NCBI GenBank assembly: GCA_001399805.1
Contig: LIHJ01000042.1
Coordinates: forward strand, 1-36,648
DNA: 36,648 nt
Direction of reading: 5' to 3'
DNA from: Candidatus Bathyarchaeota archaeon BA1
GTDB taxonomy: Archaea; Thermoproteota; Bathyarchaeia; Bathyarchaeales; Bathyarchaeaceae
Each line of letters starts with the position of its first letter. Position 1 is the stretch's first letter. The notes below the pieces were generated by a model that was not told the origin of the DNA, searched no databases, and saw nothing but the letters and a program-made list of their open reading frames with translations. Both the position numbers and the translations under genes were made by a program. Positions 16,048 through 24,532 of the stretch are shown here, one piece after another.

Positions 16048-17499
16048 GTGTCGGAACTTTATGGTAAAAAGCCAAAAAACAGAGAGGATTTTATCAAATT
16101 GCTTAGGGCAGCCGTGGAGAAAGAGGTGGAGATGAGGAAAGCCAGAAAGGCTGTGTTAATAAAGCCGACAATTTCTGGAACAGCAAAGATGATGAAGATA
16201 CATCGCGACACACTTTATGAGTGGATGAGGGAATTTGGTGTCCAATTTGAGGATGTCAGCGGTGTGGAACCAACCATAGAGGTCATGGAGAAACGTGGGA
16301 AATTCATGTACCTCATCGGTGAGGCTTTGATGGGTGAGGGGGACGAGGTTGCTCACATTGATTTGATAATCGGGGATAAGGAGGGCCCCGTGGGAGAGGC
16401 CTTCGCCAACAGTCTATCCAACCTATCTGCGGGTCACACACCGCTCCTCGCGGTTATTCGTCCTAATCTCCCCACTAAGCCGCATACGCTTTTGGTTCCC
16501 AAGGTCACTGTGAGGAACCTTGAGCAGGCGGGGAGGGTCTTTGGTCCGGCCCAAGCCGCTGTGGCCAAGGCGGTGGCTGACGCTGTGGAGGAGGGTGTGA
16601 TACCTAAGGATAAGGTGGATGATTGGCTGATCCTCTGCAGCGTGTTTGTTCACCCGGAGGCAAAGGATTACCGGAAGATTTACCACTATAACTATGGGGC
16701 CACCAAATTGGCGCTGAAGAGGGCTCTGGTCAATTACCCCTCACTCGAGAAAATCATATATGATAAAGACAGGGCGAAACATCCCATCATGGGGTTCAGG
16801 GTGCCCCGATTGTGGAGACCACCCTACCTGCAGATAGCCCTCGACATCCCCAGCCTAGATAGAACAAAAAGCATCATAAGCGAATTACCAGAAAGCGACA
16901 GAATCGTCCTAGAGGTTGGGACACCATTGCTAAAGAAATACGGTGTCAGGGTGATCCGCGATCTGAGGGAGGTGGCTAAAGACATTTTCATGGTCGCCGA
17001 TCTAAAAACCTTGGATGTTGGGCGAGTGGAGGTTGACTTAGCATTCGAGGAAACCGCCGATGCTGTGGTGGCTTCTGGGCTGGCTGCCACGGCAACCCTT
17101 AATAGCTTCATTTATGAGGCGAGGAGACTTGGGATTTATGCCGTTGTGGACATGATGGAGGTTGAAGACCCTATTCAAAAGCTTCAGTCACTTAAGGAGT
17201 TTCCCGATGTCGTGATCATGCATCGCCCCATCGATGTGGAAGAGACAGGGGAAACCCTTAGGTGGGAGTTTATCAAGGAGATTCGGGATGCCTTCAAGGA
17301 TAAGAAATTCTTGGTGGCTGTTGCCGGTGGGATAACCCCTGAAATCGCTCGGCAAGCCCTGACAAATGGGGCGGACATCATCATTGCCGGGAGATACGTA
17401 ACACAGTCAAGGGACATAGAACGCTCGGTTAGGGAATTCTTAGAATTAACTAGGGAGATGAGGGAGGACATAGACCTCTACAGGGTTCACGTGGAATGA
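16048..17499 (+). CDS. Fae-Hps (formaldehyde-activating enzyme / hexulose-6-phosphate synthase) with N-terminal HTH-like domain
   Basis: The 483-residue protein has three parts. Residues 1-85 include a helix-turn-helix-like segment ([22 protein letters not shown], residues 43-64). Residues about 88-250 are Fae, with the catalytic His in [11 protein letters not shown] (His103), then [16 protein letters not shown] and FGPAQAAVA; Fae condenses formaldehyde with tetrahydromethanopterin. Residues about 260-483 are Hps, with the DxKxxD motif in [10 protein letters not shown] and the phosphate-binding AGGIT and AGRYV loops; in archaea Hps mostly makes ribulose 5-phosphate from hexulose 6-phosphate, releasing formaldehyde. 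The usual archaeal Fae-Hps is near 390 residues, so the first ~85 are extra. The start at GTG 16048 is five bases after GGTGG; an earlier in-frame GTG at 16033 overlaps that site. Confidence 0.9.
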   Translation: MSELYGKKPKNREDFIKLLRAAVEKEVEMRKARKAVLIKPTISGTAKMMKIHRDTLYEWMREFGVQFEDVSGVEPTIEVMEKRGKFMYLIGEALMGEGDEVAHIDLIIGDKEGPVGEAFANSLSNLSAGHTPLLAVIRPNLPTKPHTLLVPKVTVRNLEQAGRVFGPAQAAVAKAVADAVEEGVIPKDKVDDWLILCSVFVHPEAKDYRKIYHYNYGATKLALKRALVNYPSLEKIIYDKDRAKHPIMGFRVPRLWRPPYLQIALDIPSLDRTKSIISELPESDRIVLEVGTPLLKKYGVRVIRDLREVAKDIFMVADLKTLDVGRVEVDLAFEETADAVVASGLAATATLNSFIYEARRLGIYAVVDMMEVEDPIQKLQSLKEFPDVVIMHRPIDVEETGETLRWEFIKEIRDAFKDKKFLVAVAGGITPEIARQALTNGADIIIAGRYVTQSRDIERSVREFLELTREMREDIDLYRVHVE

Positions 17500-17682
17500 G
17501 CCCTACCCCTTTCTTTATGATACTAGTATCTCCTCGCTCAGTTGACGGATAACCACCATAACACATACGTGGTGCCAACAGAGAAACACGAAACACCTAA
17601 ACGCTTACACGCATATTCTATTCACGAAAACTTAGGAGACTTGGCGTTAACAACTCTCATAATGGAAAGAGGAGCGAAGGGT

Positions 17683-18861
17683 ATGCTGAAAAAGGGGAGA
17701 GTGGAGGCCCTAATCCTCATCGTTATACTTGCTTCCACAGCTTTCCATAGCGTTACGGTAATAAAAGGTGAGGCGCAAGACATAGCCTTCACCATTCGGA
17801 TGACGGTCACCTACTCCAACCCCAGAAACGGGACAAGAACCTGGAATTTCACCGAAGAGGACCGGACGATCAGCCTATTCATGAATAACGCCTGGCAAAT
17901 AGTTCAGTTGATAAGTCACTCACAACCTTTAGAGGTGATGAAAAAGGATGGGGACGAAAATCCCGTTGCGGTTTTATCTTTTTCAAGATCGGAGATAAAG
18001 CCAGGAGAAAATATGAGCTATACCGCTGTGTATCACGTGGTTTCGAGGCCCCGTTCTATCCCGAACATAATGGAAAATGTCTCGGAAACCCTTGAGGAAA
18101 TCCCGAGGGAATTGAGGGAAAAATACTGTGGGGGGGAGGGACCATGGTTGGTAAATGACCCGGAGCTTAGGGAGTTGGCCCACAACATAGCGAAAAATGA
18201 GACCAAGGTTCTCACGATCATCAAGAAATTTGTCTCATGGATTAAGGAGAACGTTAAGTATCCACGTGAGATGCATGAGGTCCCCTTATATCCGAATGAG
18301 ACATACACTAAGAGGGAGGGAGACTGCGACGATCAAGCGGTTCTGCTTATCACGCTCTGCCGCATTTATGGGATTCCGTCCCATCTTCAAATTGGCTGCA
18401 TACACATGCCTAAGAGGCTTATGGTAAATGAAACGTATTGGGGTGGTCATGTTACAAGCATCTTGAAGCAAATCGGTTGGCATGGTTGGGCGACGGTATA
18501 CATCCCGCCTTGGGGTTGGCTTCCCGTTGACCTCACCTACGTAATGGGTGACCTTAGTGACCCCCTCAACGCCATAAGGAAGGGGGCGGTGACCCTCCAG
18601 GAGACGATCCAGTACATGAACGTCACCCGAACTGATTATGTAGCCTCATCCAGAACATCGAGGGAATTTCTGACGAAGAACGATTTCTATGTCCATATGG
18701 AGGATGAAATGTTTCAAGATATTCCTCAAAGAAGCCTCTGGGAAGAAATCATACATAGATGGCTCCAGTGGATTCTTATCGCGATGGTCATAGTTACATT
18801 GGCTTCTGTGGCTCTCCTTCATATTCAGAAGATTGATGAAAGAAGATCAAGAGAGGGCTAA
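17683..18861 (+). CDS. Exported transglutaminase-like protein with C-terminal membrane anchor
   Basis: The 392-residue protein begins with a signal peptide or anchor (ALILIVILASTAFHSVTV). A beta-rich region follows, then a transglutaminase-like core with the catalytic Cys in REGDCDDQAVLL. The His lies in WHGWATVYIP and the Asp in GWLPVDLT, completing the Cys-His-Asp triad. A C-terminal helix (WILIAMVIVTLASVALLHI) and a basic tail anchor it. The frame is open back to 17542, but the extra 47 residues look unlike a secreted protein's start; the ATG at 17683 follows GAGGAGCGAAGG and gives a clean signal sequence. Members of this fold act as cysteine peptidases or protein cross-linkers outside the cell; the substrate is unknown. 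Confidence 0.8.
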   Translation: MLKKGRVEALILIVILASTAFHSVTVIKGEAQDIAFTIRMTVTYSNPRNGTRTWNFTEEDRTISLFMNNAWQIVQLISHSQPLEVMKKDGDENPVAVLSFSRSEIKPGENMSYTAVYHVVSRPRSIPNIMENVSETLEEIPRELREKYCGGEGPWLVNDPELRELAHNIAKNETKVLTIIKKFVSWIKENVKYPREMHEVPLYPNETYTKREGDCDDQAVLLITLCRIYGIPSHLQIGCIHMPKRLMVNETYWGGHVTSILKQIGWHGWATVYIPPWGWLPVDLTYVMGDLSDPLNAIRKGAVTLQETIQYMNVTRTDYVASSRTSREFLTKNDFYVHMEDEMFQDIPQRSLWEEIIHRWLQWILIAMVIVTLASVALLHIQKIDERRSREG

Positions 18862-18935
18862 GCTGCTCCTTAAGGGGCTTGGATATCACCCAAGCTTTTA
18901 TTATGAAACAGTTTTATGGAGAACCCTAGCGAATC

Positions 18936-18946
18936 CTTATAAATGG
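18936..18946 (+). promoter_or_regulatory. TATA-box promoter of the rps6e - aIF2 gamma operon
   Basis: CTTATAAATGG lies about 58-68 bases before the rps6e start. Transcription would begin near 18970, leaving a leader of about 35 bases that contains a GAGAGGAA stretch. Confidence 0.55.
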
Positions 18947-19003
18947 ATGTTTCCTTTCATTTAACCTCACGAAGGGCCCACAGGTAGGAGAGGAACCTCA
19001 CCC

Positions 19004-19399
19004 ATGGCAAAGTTCAAGATCGTCATCTCTGATCCAGAGCTGGGTAAGTCCCGGTCTGTTGAGGTGGAGGGATCCCGCGCTGTCCCCCTGATTGGAAGGA
19101 AATTGGGGGAGGTGATCGACGGGTCCGTGGTGGGGTTGTCGGGTCATAAGCTTCGTATAACCGGTGGTTCGGATAAGGATGGCTTTCCCATGCGCCCCAA
19201 CATCCACGGAGGGGTTCGGGCCAGCGTGATTGTGAGCGAGGGCGTGGGTTTTCAACCCCCTAGGAAAGGGGAGAGGCAAAGGAAAACCATACGTGGGAAC
19301 GTTATCACAGAAGAGATTGTTCAGGTGAATATGAAGATTGTTGAGAAGCTGAAAAAGGCGGTAAAGGAGGCCAAAGAGGGAAAAGTGGAGGGTGGTTGA
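19004..19399 (+). CDS. rps6e: Ribosomal protein S6e
   Basis: The 131-residue protein is archaeal S6e, part of the small ribosomal subunit. It shows FKIVISDPELGKS at the start, then LIGRKLGEVIDG, LRITGGSDKDGFPMRPN and the basic RKGERQRKTIRGN stretch that binds rRNA. The length is normal for archaea. It heads a classic archaeal translation/transcription gene cluster. Its TGA stop is followed directly, in the same frame, by the coding sequence of aIF2 gamma. Confidence 0.97.
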   Translation: MAKFKIVISDPELGKSRSVEVEGSRAVPLIGRKLGEVIDGSVVGLSGHKLRITGGSDKDGFPMRPNIHGGVRASVIVSEGVGFQPPRKGERQRKTIRGNVITEEIVQVNMKIVEKLKKAVKEAKEGKVEGG

Positions 19400-20638
19400 C
19401 TGAAAAAGCTGCCTAAACAACCAGAATGCAATATTGGAACCATCGGCCATGTGGACCATGGAAAAACCACCTTGGTGGAGGCCATAACGGGTGTTTGGGC
19501 AGCGAGGCATAGCGAGGAACTTAGGCGGGGGATCACCATCAAACTCGGATATGCGGACGCGCCCATTTATAGATGCCCCAAATGCGACCACCCGATGTGT
19601 TACTCCACTGAAACCACCTGCCCACACTGCGGCTCACCCACCGAGTTCATTCGAGCCGTGAGCTTTGTGGACGCGCCGGGTCATGAAGCCCTTATGGCGA
19701 CTATGCTCTCTGGCGCAGCTGTCATGGATGGGGCCATACTCGTCATAGCGGCTGATGAGCCCTGTCCACGGCCACAAACCCGGGAGCATCTGGCGGCCAT
19801 CGAGATAGTGGGGGTAAAGAATCTTGTAATTGCCCAAAACAAGGTTGACATCGTTGATGAAAAACGAGCGCTCGAGAGTCATCGGGAAATAGTTGAGTTT
19901 GTACGGGGAACGGTGGCTGAGGATGCGCCCATCATCCCGATTTCTGCTCAGCACTCCGCAAACATCGATGCCCTTCTTCAAGCATTGGAGGAGCGTGTCC
20001 TCACCCCAAGTAGGGATCCCGCAAAGCCACCTCAGATGTATGTGGTACGATCCTTTGATGTGAACAAGCCTGGGACTCCTGTGGAGAGGTTGTTGGGAGG
20101 GGTGATTGGCGGGACCATCCTTCAAGGGAGCTTTAAGGTGGGGGACGAGATCGAGATTCGCCCAGGGATCCGCACGGAAAAACATGGGCAGGCATCCTAT
20201 GAACCCCTTTTCACCGAGATTGCGAGTTTACAATCCGGCGGGAGGGCGGTTCAAGAAGCCCACTGCGGAGGCTTGGTGGGCATCGGAACCCTTCTTGACC
20301 CATCTTTAACCAAGGCTGATGGTCTCACTGGAAATTTGGCGGGAAAGCCCGGCACCCTCCCACCGACCCTGCCCGAATTAGTTTTGGATACCCATCTCTT
20401 TGAACGGGTTGTGGGGACCAAGGAGCTCGCGGAGGTTGGTAAGATACATGCGGGTGAGAACCTTCTCCTTGACGTTGCGACTGCCATCACCACTGGAAGC
20501 GTTACCTCCATGAAAGAGAACACCTCTACCCTCCGCTTGGGGAGGCCAGTATGCGCTGAAGTGGGCTCGCGGGTGGCCATAAGCAGAAAAATCGCTGGCA
20601 GATGGCGCCTCATCGGCTACGGAGTAATATCCAAGTAG
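19400..20638 (+). CDS. Translation initiation factor aIF2 subunit gamma, apparently with a CTG start
   Basis: This GTPase subunit of aIF2 carries initiator Met-tRNA to the small ribosomal subunit. The G1 motif GHVDHGKT, G3 VDAPGHE and G4 NKVD are present, along with the zinc-knuckle cysteines CPKC...CPHC typical of gamma subunits. The conserved N-terminus KKLPKQPECNIGTIGHVDHG is encoded, but no ATG, GTG or TTG lies in frame before it; the first GTG (19451) falls inside the G1 motif. The frame continues back to the rps6e TGA at 19397-19399. I therefore set the start at the CTG at 19400, four bases after GGAGGGTGG, giving 412 residues. A sequencing error or TGA readthrough from rps6e are alternatives. 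Confidence 0.9.
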   Translation: MKKLPKQPECNIGTIGHVDHGKTTLVEAITGVWAARHSEELRRGITIKLGYADAPIYRCPKCDHPMCYSTETTCPHCGSPTEFIRAVSFVDAPGHEALMATMLSGAAVMDGAILVIAADEPCPRPQTREHLAAIEIVGVKNLVIAQNKVDIVDEKRALESHREIVEFVRGTVAEDAPIIPISAQHSANIDALLQALEERVLTPSRDPAKPPQMYVVRSFDVNKPGTPVERLLGGVIGGTILQGSFKVGDEIEIRPGIRTEKHGQASYEPLFTEIASLQSGGRAVQEAHCGGLVGIGTLLDPSLTKADGLTGNLAGKPGTLPPTLPELVLDTHLFERVVGTKELAEVGKIHAGENLLLDVATAITTGSVTSMKENTSTLRLGRPVCAEVGSRVAISRKIAGRWRLIGYGVISK

Positions 20639-20672
20639 ATGTCAAGCGTTTCAAAGCTTTGCTGGGAAAATC

Positions 20673-21074
20673 TTGACTATTAAAGTGATTTTGGACTCAA
20701 ATTTTCTTTTTATCCCATTACAATTTAAGGTGGACATATTTGAAGGGTTAACAAACCTTTTAGATCAGCGGTATGACCCCGTCCTTCTTTCTCCAACATA
20801 TAAGGAACTTCTAAAAATGACTGAGGAGGGTCCCCCTAAAATGCGTCAACATGCGTCCTTGGCGCTTAAACTCGCTGAAAAATGCCACATGATCCATGTT
20901 GAACAAGGTTTAGGGGAAACTCATGATGATGTGATTGTTCGGGTAGCGGCGGAGTGGGGATGCCCTGTGGCTACCAACGATGGAACGCTCAGGAAAAGAT
21001 TAAGGAATATAAGCATGCCCGTTATTTATTTGAGGCAAAGGGCTCGGTTAGAGATGGAAGGCCACGTGCCTTGA
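20673..21074 (+). CDS. PIN-domain nuclease, Fcf1/Utp24-like
   Basis: The 133-residue protein has the PIN acidic residues: Asp in VILDSNFLF, the Glu/Asp set in GETHDDVIVRVA and Asp in VATNDGTLRK. It fits the conserved single-domain PIN protein found in archaeal rpoE gene clusters, related to eukaryotic Fcf1/Utp24, which cuts pre-rRNA at the 5' end of 18S rRNA. The location between aIF2 gamma and rpoE1 is the usual archaeal order and supports a ribosome-maturation role rather than a toxin. The start is a TTG. Confidence 0.88.
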   Translation: MTIKVILDSNFLFIPLQFKVDIFEGLTNLLDQRYDPVLLSPTYKELLKMTEEGPPKMRQHASLALKLAEKCHMIHVEQGLGETHDDVIVRVAAEWGCPVATNDGTLRKRLRNISMPVIYLRQRARLEMEGHVP

Positions 21075-21098
21075 TAAAAAGCCTTGCGAGGTGTGGCC

Positions 21099-21659
21099 AT
21101 GTTTAAAATCGTAAGCTTGGAAGACACAATACGTATTCCCCCGGAAAAATTTGGTGAACCCATCGAAACAGTGGGTCACGAACAATTAAAGATGAAGTAT
21201 GAGGGCATGGTGAATGAGGCACTGGGGTATGTGGTGGCCGTGACCGAGGTTCAGGTCAGCCCGGCCGGGAAGATCATCCCAGGGGATGGGGCCACCTATC
21301 ATAGGGCGATCTTCTCCCTCCTCACGTTTTATCCAAAGATTCAAGAGGTAGTTGAGGGGGAGGTCGTAGAAATCGCCGATTTTGGAGCATTTGTTCGTGT
21401 GGGGCCCATTGACGCATTGCTGCATGTGTCCCAACTTATGGATGACTTTCTTTCCTATGATGAAAAGCAGGGAGTTCTCATGGGTAAGGAGACAAAAAGG
21501 AAACTCATGGTGGGGGACCATGTGAGGGTTCGCATAACCGCTGTCTCGCTTAGTCGCAGTGGTGGTGGTTCTGGAAAAATTGGAGTGACCGCGAGGCAGC
21601 CCTTCCTGGGAAAGATCGAATGGATCAAGGAGGGTTTAGAAAAGATAAGAAGGCTCTGA
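21099..21659 (+). CDS. rpoE1: DNA-directed RNA polymerase subunit Rpo7 (E')
   Basis: The 186-residue protein is the archaeal stalk subunit, the counterpart of Rpb7. The N-terminal tip domain is FKIVSLEDTIRIPPEKFG, and the S1 RNA-binding domain starts at VEGEVVEIADFGAFVRVGPIDALLHVSQL. Tail residues GKIGVTARQPFLGKIEWI are typical. The ATG at 21099, five bases after GCGAGGTG, gives the conserved MFKI start; an earlier in-frame start would overlap that site. With Rpo4 it forms the stalk used in initiation and termination. It is co-directional with spt4, as usual. Confidence 0.96.
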   Translation: MFKIVSLEDTIRIPPEKFGEPIETVGHEQLKMKYEGMVNEALGYVVAVTEVQVSPAGKIIPGDGATYHRAIFSLLTFYPKIQEVVEGEVVEIADFGAFVRVGPIDALLHVSQLMDDFLSYDEKQGVLMGKETKRKLMVGDHVRVRITAVSLSRSGGGSGKIGVTARQPFLGKIEWIKEGLEKIRRL

Positions 21660-21700
21660 AGCCGGGAGAGTAAAAGCCTGAAACAGCCGGGAGCATAAGC

Positions 21701-21886
21701 ATGAGCGAAAAGGCCTGCCGAGAATGTCACCTAATATCCTATGGAAATGTTTGCCCAGGTTGTAAAGCCTCCAGCCTGAGCGACGACTTCTCCGGCATAG
21801 CCATCATCTTTGACCCCAAGGGCTCAGCCATAGCCCATGCAATGAAGGTGAATAAAAAGGGCCGCTACGCACTTCGCGTAAGATAA
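21701..21886 (+). CDS. spt4: Transcription elongation factor Spt4 (RpoE'')
   Basis: The 61-residue zinc protein has CRECHLIS and CPGCKA, the four zinc cysteines of Spt4, then the conserved LSDDFSGIAIIFDPKGSAIAH, which forms the interface with Spt5. The final KGRYALRVR is standard. Spt4-Spt5 clamps RNA polymerase during elongation. It follows rpoE1 by about 40 bases in the normal archaeal arrangement. Confidence 0.96.
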   Translation: MSEKACRECHLISYGNVCPGCKASSLSDDFSGIAIIFDPKGSAIAHAMKVNKKGRYALRVR

Positions 21887-21978
21887 ACATTCATGAGCAT
21901 GGGATCAGGGGTTTACTTATTCTACGAGGACTTTAAGAAATTGAGGAATTAGCTCGACTATCCACAGCTCAATCAAGG

Positions 21979-21990
21979 TCTATAAAAGTT
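21979..21990 (+). promoter_or_regulatory. TATA-box promoter inside the operon, before the dephospho-CoA kinase gene
   Basis: TCTATAAAAGTT lies about 28-39 bases before the ATG at 22018, a distance expected for a leaderless or nearly leaderless transcript. This supports 22018 over the ATG at 22000, and suggests that the kinase gene can be transcribed apart from spt4. Confidence 0.45.
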
Positions 21991-22017
21991 ATAACCTTAA
22001 TGTTTGCATTTCTTCGA

Positions 22018-22566
22018 ATGGCAAGGAGAGAGGTGACCAAATTCGTACGTCTCCTCACACCCACGTTACGCGCGCGATTGAAGTCCCCACTGGGATTATT
22101 GATTCGGGGCTCATTTGATGAGACGATGGAAGCGCTGAGAAGGTTGGTTGAAAATGAAAAGCCCCCAAGGGTCATTTCGGTAGGCGATGTCGTCTCTGAT
22201 AACATGATGAAACATGGCATCTTCCCCAAAGTTTTGATCGTGGACAACAAAGTTATGAGGGAGCCAGTTACGCCCATCTCAGTAGAGGCAGATCAAACTC
22301 TATGCGTGAAAAACCCCCCGGGCACATTAACCAACGAGGCGTGGTCGGTTATACAAGAGGCCTTGTCCTTGGAGAAACGAACAAAGGTGCTAGTTGATGG
22401 GGAGGAGGACCTCCTCACCTTGGTGGCGGTGCTATGTGCACCCGAAAATTCATTTGTGATCTATGGACAGCCACACGAAGGGATCGTCGTGGTCAAGGTT
22501 ACGGAGCAGAAGAAGGAAATGGTGCGCCAGGTTGTGGAATCAATGAAATCATCCTCGAAAAGCTAA
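22018..22566 (+). CDS. GTP-dependent dephospho-CoA kinase (DUF359)
   Basis: The 182-residue protein is the archaeal enzyme for the last step of coenzyme A synthesis, using GTP. DUF359 marks are visible: VISVGDVVSDNMMKHG, then FPKVLIVDNKVMREP, then VDGEEDLLTLVAVLCAPENSFVIYGQPHEGIVVVKV. The place between spt4 and rps24e is the common archaeal order. I chose MARREV at 22018 from the TATA position; an ATG at 22000 would add six residues. Its stop codon lies one base from the edge of the inserted TnpB element, whose reading frame runs into this gene's end from the other strand. Confidence 0.9.
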   Translation: MARREVTKFVRLLTPTLRARLKSPLGLLIRGSFDETMEALRRLVENEKPPRVISVGDVVSDNMMKHGIFPKVLIVDNKVMREPVTPISVEADQTLCVKNPPGTLTNEAWSVIQEALSLEKRTKVLVDGEEDLLTLVAVLCAPENSFVIYGQPHEGIVVVKVTEQKKEMVRQVVESMKSSSKS

Positions 22567-23859
22567 ATTGACACTCCCACGGCTGAAGCCTGCGGGATTC
22601 TTACTTCTAGGGTTTTCATCAGTTGGTTTTTCATTCCGCTTTTACGGTCCCACTTCATCTCGTTCCACCTTAGAAGCAAGGGCTGTGTCATCAGCCCGTT
22701 ATCCCTATCCCTCCAAGAGGGACTTGGGATTATGGTTCCATCTTTCTTAGTGATGTTTAATGCGCCCACTACGTCTGCGTTTATTGTCTTATTACATCTT
22801 GGACAGTAGAGCAACACTCTACGACGTCTTGAGCCTTTTGTGTCACAGAAGGGACATGAAGACGACGTTCCATATTCATTAATCTCTTCTACTTTCATTC
22901 TATATTCTTCGGCTACCTCCTTAATTCGTTGGACGATATAGTTAAAGCTCCAGAAGTTGTGGATCATGGAATTGGTTTTCGCTCCACGGTTGTTTTCTCT
23001 AATATACTTTAGATTTCCAACGAGTATTCTTGAGGTGCCTAACTCAAATAAGTCTTCAATCACGTTTTTTATCATGGCGCTTACTGCGTGCCTAAACCTT
23101 CTCTGTCTGATTCTGGAGGGTCTTCTAAGCCGTCTTGAAGCGTATTTGCCGTTTATTGTTTTGAGTTTGCTTTGGCGCTTAGCAATCTTAATTGTCCAAT
23201 ACCACCAATCCGACAGCAGTTTCTTTCCGTTGAAGACTACAGGTTGCTTCCAACCTTCTAGCCATATGGTGGCCAGGTTTATGATGCCCAGATCGATGTG
23301 GCGTGTCTTGGAGCCTAAAGGCTTAAGGGATGACAGTGTCTTAACGGTCTGAAAGACACGCCACCTCTGATCTAGATTATCATAGAGGATTCAGCCCTTC
23401 CCCGCTTGCCAAACCACCTCAGCTTACCTTTAAAGAGCACATTTAATCCCTTAGGCGCCTTCATTATATCGTCTTCGATCCTGCAGCAGTCGTTCCTCAA
23501 AACGATCATGAGTTTATATTTGTCGTTTTTATTCTTCCAGTATCTCGGCGGCTTAACTGATTTGATGTGTTGAGGGAGTCTTCCCCCTCTTCTCCAGCCT
23601 CTTCAAGGCTAGGACGCTACGCCAAGCCTCATTGCTCTTATTGATGATTGTTGAGCTGTAGCCGACCCAATAAGCGGAGCATACTTTTGATATAGCTCTT
23701 TTCGGATACCACTCCATAGGCTGATAGTTAGTTATTGTAGGCTTGCTTCCTCTGGTAGTTAATCTCATTCCACAGCTTCGCGCAACCCAAGGCAACCTCG
23801 AATAGTATTTCCTTCTGCTTACCCGTTGGAGCAAGCACAAATACGTTAGCTCTCTTCAT
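22563..23859 (-). pseudogene. tnpB: TnpB (IS605 OrfB-type), full-length but broken by frameshifts and stops
   Basis: The frame starts MKRANVFVLAPTGKQKEIL with LGCAKLWNEI and breaks near 23725. It continues YQPMEWYPKRAISKVC up to a stop near 23553, then VLFKGKLRWFGKRGR in a further frame, and then RHIDLGIINLAT, the first RuvC-like Asp. The last part (23075-22563) holds SRILVGNLKYIREN, the zinc finger CPFC...CPRC and the final NADVVGALNI Asp, ending ASAVGVSI. TnpB is an RNA-guided nuclease that cuts at donor sites to keep its transposon. At least three lesions make this copy inactive. No TnpA accompanies it. Confidence 0.88.
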
Positions 23860-23885
23860 GAAGCCACCTTTCAATCAGGCTTTCC
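22567..23885 (-). mobile_element. IS605/IS1341-like TnpB element inserted in the ribosomal operon
   Basis: On the low-coordinate side, CCCACGGCTgAAGCCtgcGGG (22575-22595) is the imperfect hairpin usual at the right end, followed by GTGGGAGTGTCAA on the minus strand, a typical terminus. On the other side AAGCC (about 23861) and GGCTT (about 23879) could be the left-end hairpin. The element separates the dephospho-CoA kinase gene from rps24e, which are normally adjacent. Ends are placed by eye; the left edge could be off by some tens of bases. Confidence 0.6.
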
Positions 23886-23892
23886 GGCTAAC

Positions 23893-23905
23893 CTTTATGT
23901 AAAAG
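23893..23905 (+). promoter_or_regulatory. Possible TATA element for rps24e - rps27ae next to the TnpB element
   Basis: CTTTATGTAAAAG lies about 63-75 bases upstream of rps24e and directly outside the proposed left end of the TnpB element. The insertion separates rps24e from its old upstream operon, so a local promoter would be needed. Confidence 0.35.
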
Positions 23906-23967
23906 AGGTGCTACAATTAATAACCAAGGAGGCGCGTCACAATCAACAGCCCGACGGATGTGTGTCA

Positions 23968-24276
23968 ATGAAAATTGAGATCGTCTCCAAAAAATACAAC
24001 CATCTACTGAGGAGGAGGGAAGTCTCCTTCGAGGTGAACCATGAAGAAACCGGGGGGACCCCACCCCGTTTTGAGGTTAGGAAAGGGCTTGCGGCCATGT
24101 TAAATGCCGACGTTGAACTGGTGTACGTTAGGAGGATGGAGACCAAAACTGGGATGATGACAGCCGTCGGTGAGGCCAACGCATACGACTCCTTTGAGCA
24201 AGCCAAACTCATAGAGCCCGAATACGTCATTGCCAGGAATGCACCCCCGGGAAAGCCCAAGGAGAGGGGGGAATAA
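23968..24276 (+). CDS. rps24e: Ribosomal protein S24e
   Basis: The 102-residue protein matches archaeal S24e: MKIEIVSKKYNHLLRRREVSFEV, then TPPRFEVRKGLAAML and VRRMETKTGMMTAVGEANAYDS. It belongs to the small ribosomal subunit. The ATG at 23968 begins the conserved strand; the frame is open further upstream to 23908 but that part is not family-like. The rps27ae start follows four bases after its stop. Confidence 0.95.
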   Translation: MKIEIVSKKYNHLLRRREVSFEVNHEETGGTPPRFEVRKGLAAMLNADVELVYVRRMETKTGMMTAVGEANAYDSFEQAKLIEPEYVIARNAPPGKPKERGE

Positions 24277-24280
24277 CCAA

Positions 24281-24487
24281 ATGGCTGAAAAACCCAAGGA
24301 GGTGAAGGCCAAAAAGAAGGAGAAGCCTCTTTCCTCCCGTTATAAAATTGAGGGAGGTAAGCTTGTAAGGCTGCTCCCCTTGTGCGAGCGATGTGGACCA
24401 GGCTACTTCATGGCAGATCACGGCGATCGATACACTTGTGGGCACTGCGGCTTCACACGATACAAGCGAACTGAAGCCAGTAAATAA
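24281..24487 (+). CDS. rps27ae: Ribosomal protein S27ae
   Basis: The 68-residue protein has a Lys-rich N-terminus and a zinc ribbon CERCGPG...CGHCGF, as in archaeal S27ae, which lacks the ubiquitin domain fused to the eukaryotic form. It lies four bases after rps24e, in the usual pair, and has a GGAGAGGGGGG ribosome-binding stretch before its ATG. Confidence 0.96.
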   Translation: MAEKPKEVKAKKKEKPLSSRYKIEGGKLVRLLPLCERCGPGYFMADHGDRYTCGHCGFTRYKRTEASK

Positions 24488-24532
24488 CACACGCTTAAAT
24501 CCCAAAACATCATAACATTCAATTGACGGGAC

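Noticed and set aside
18998..19627. Minus-strand open frame of 209 codons across rps6e and aIF2 gamma.
   Set aside because: Both plus-strand genes are certain; the antisense frame has low-complexity His/Leu text and no start signal.
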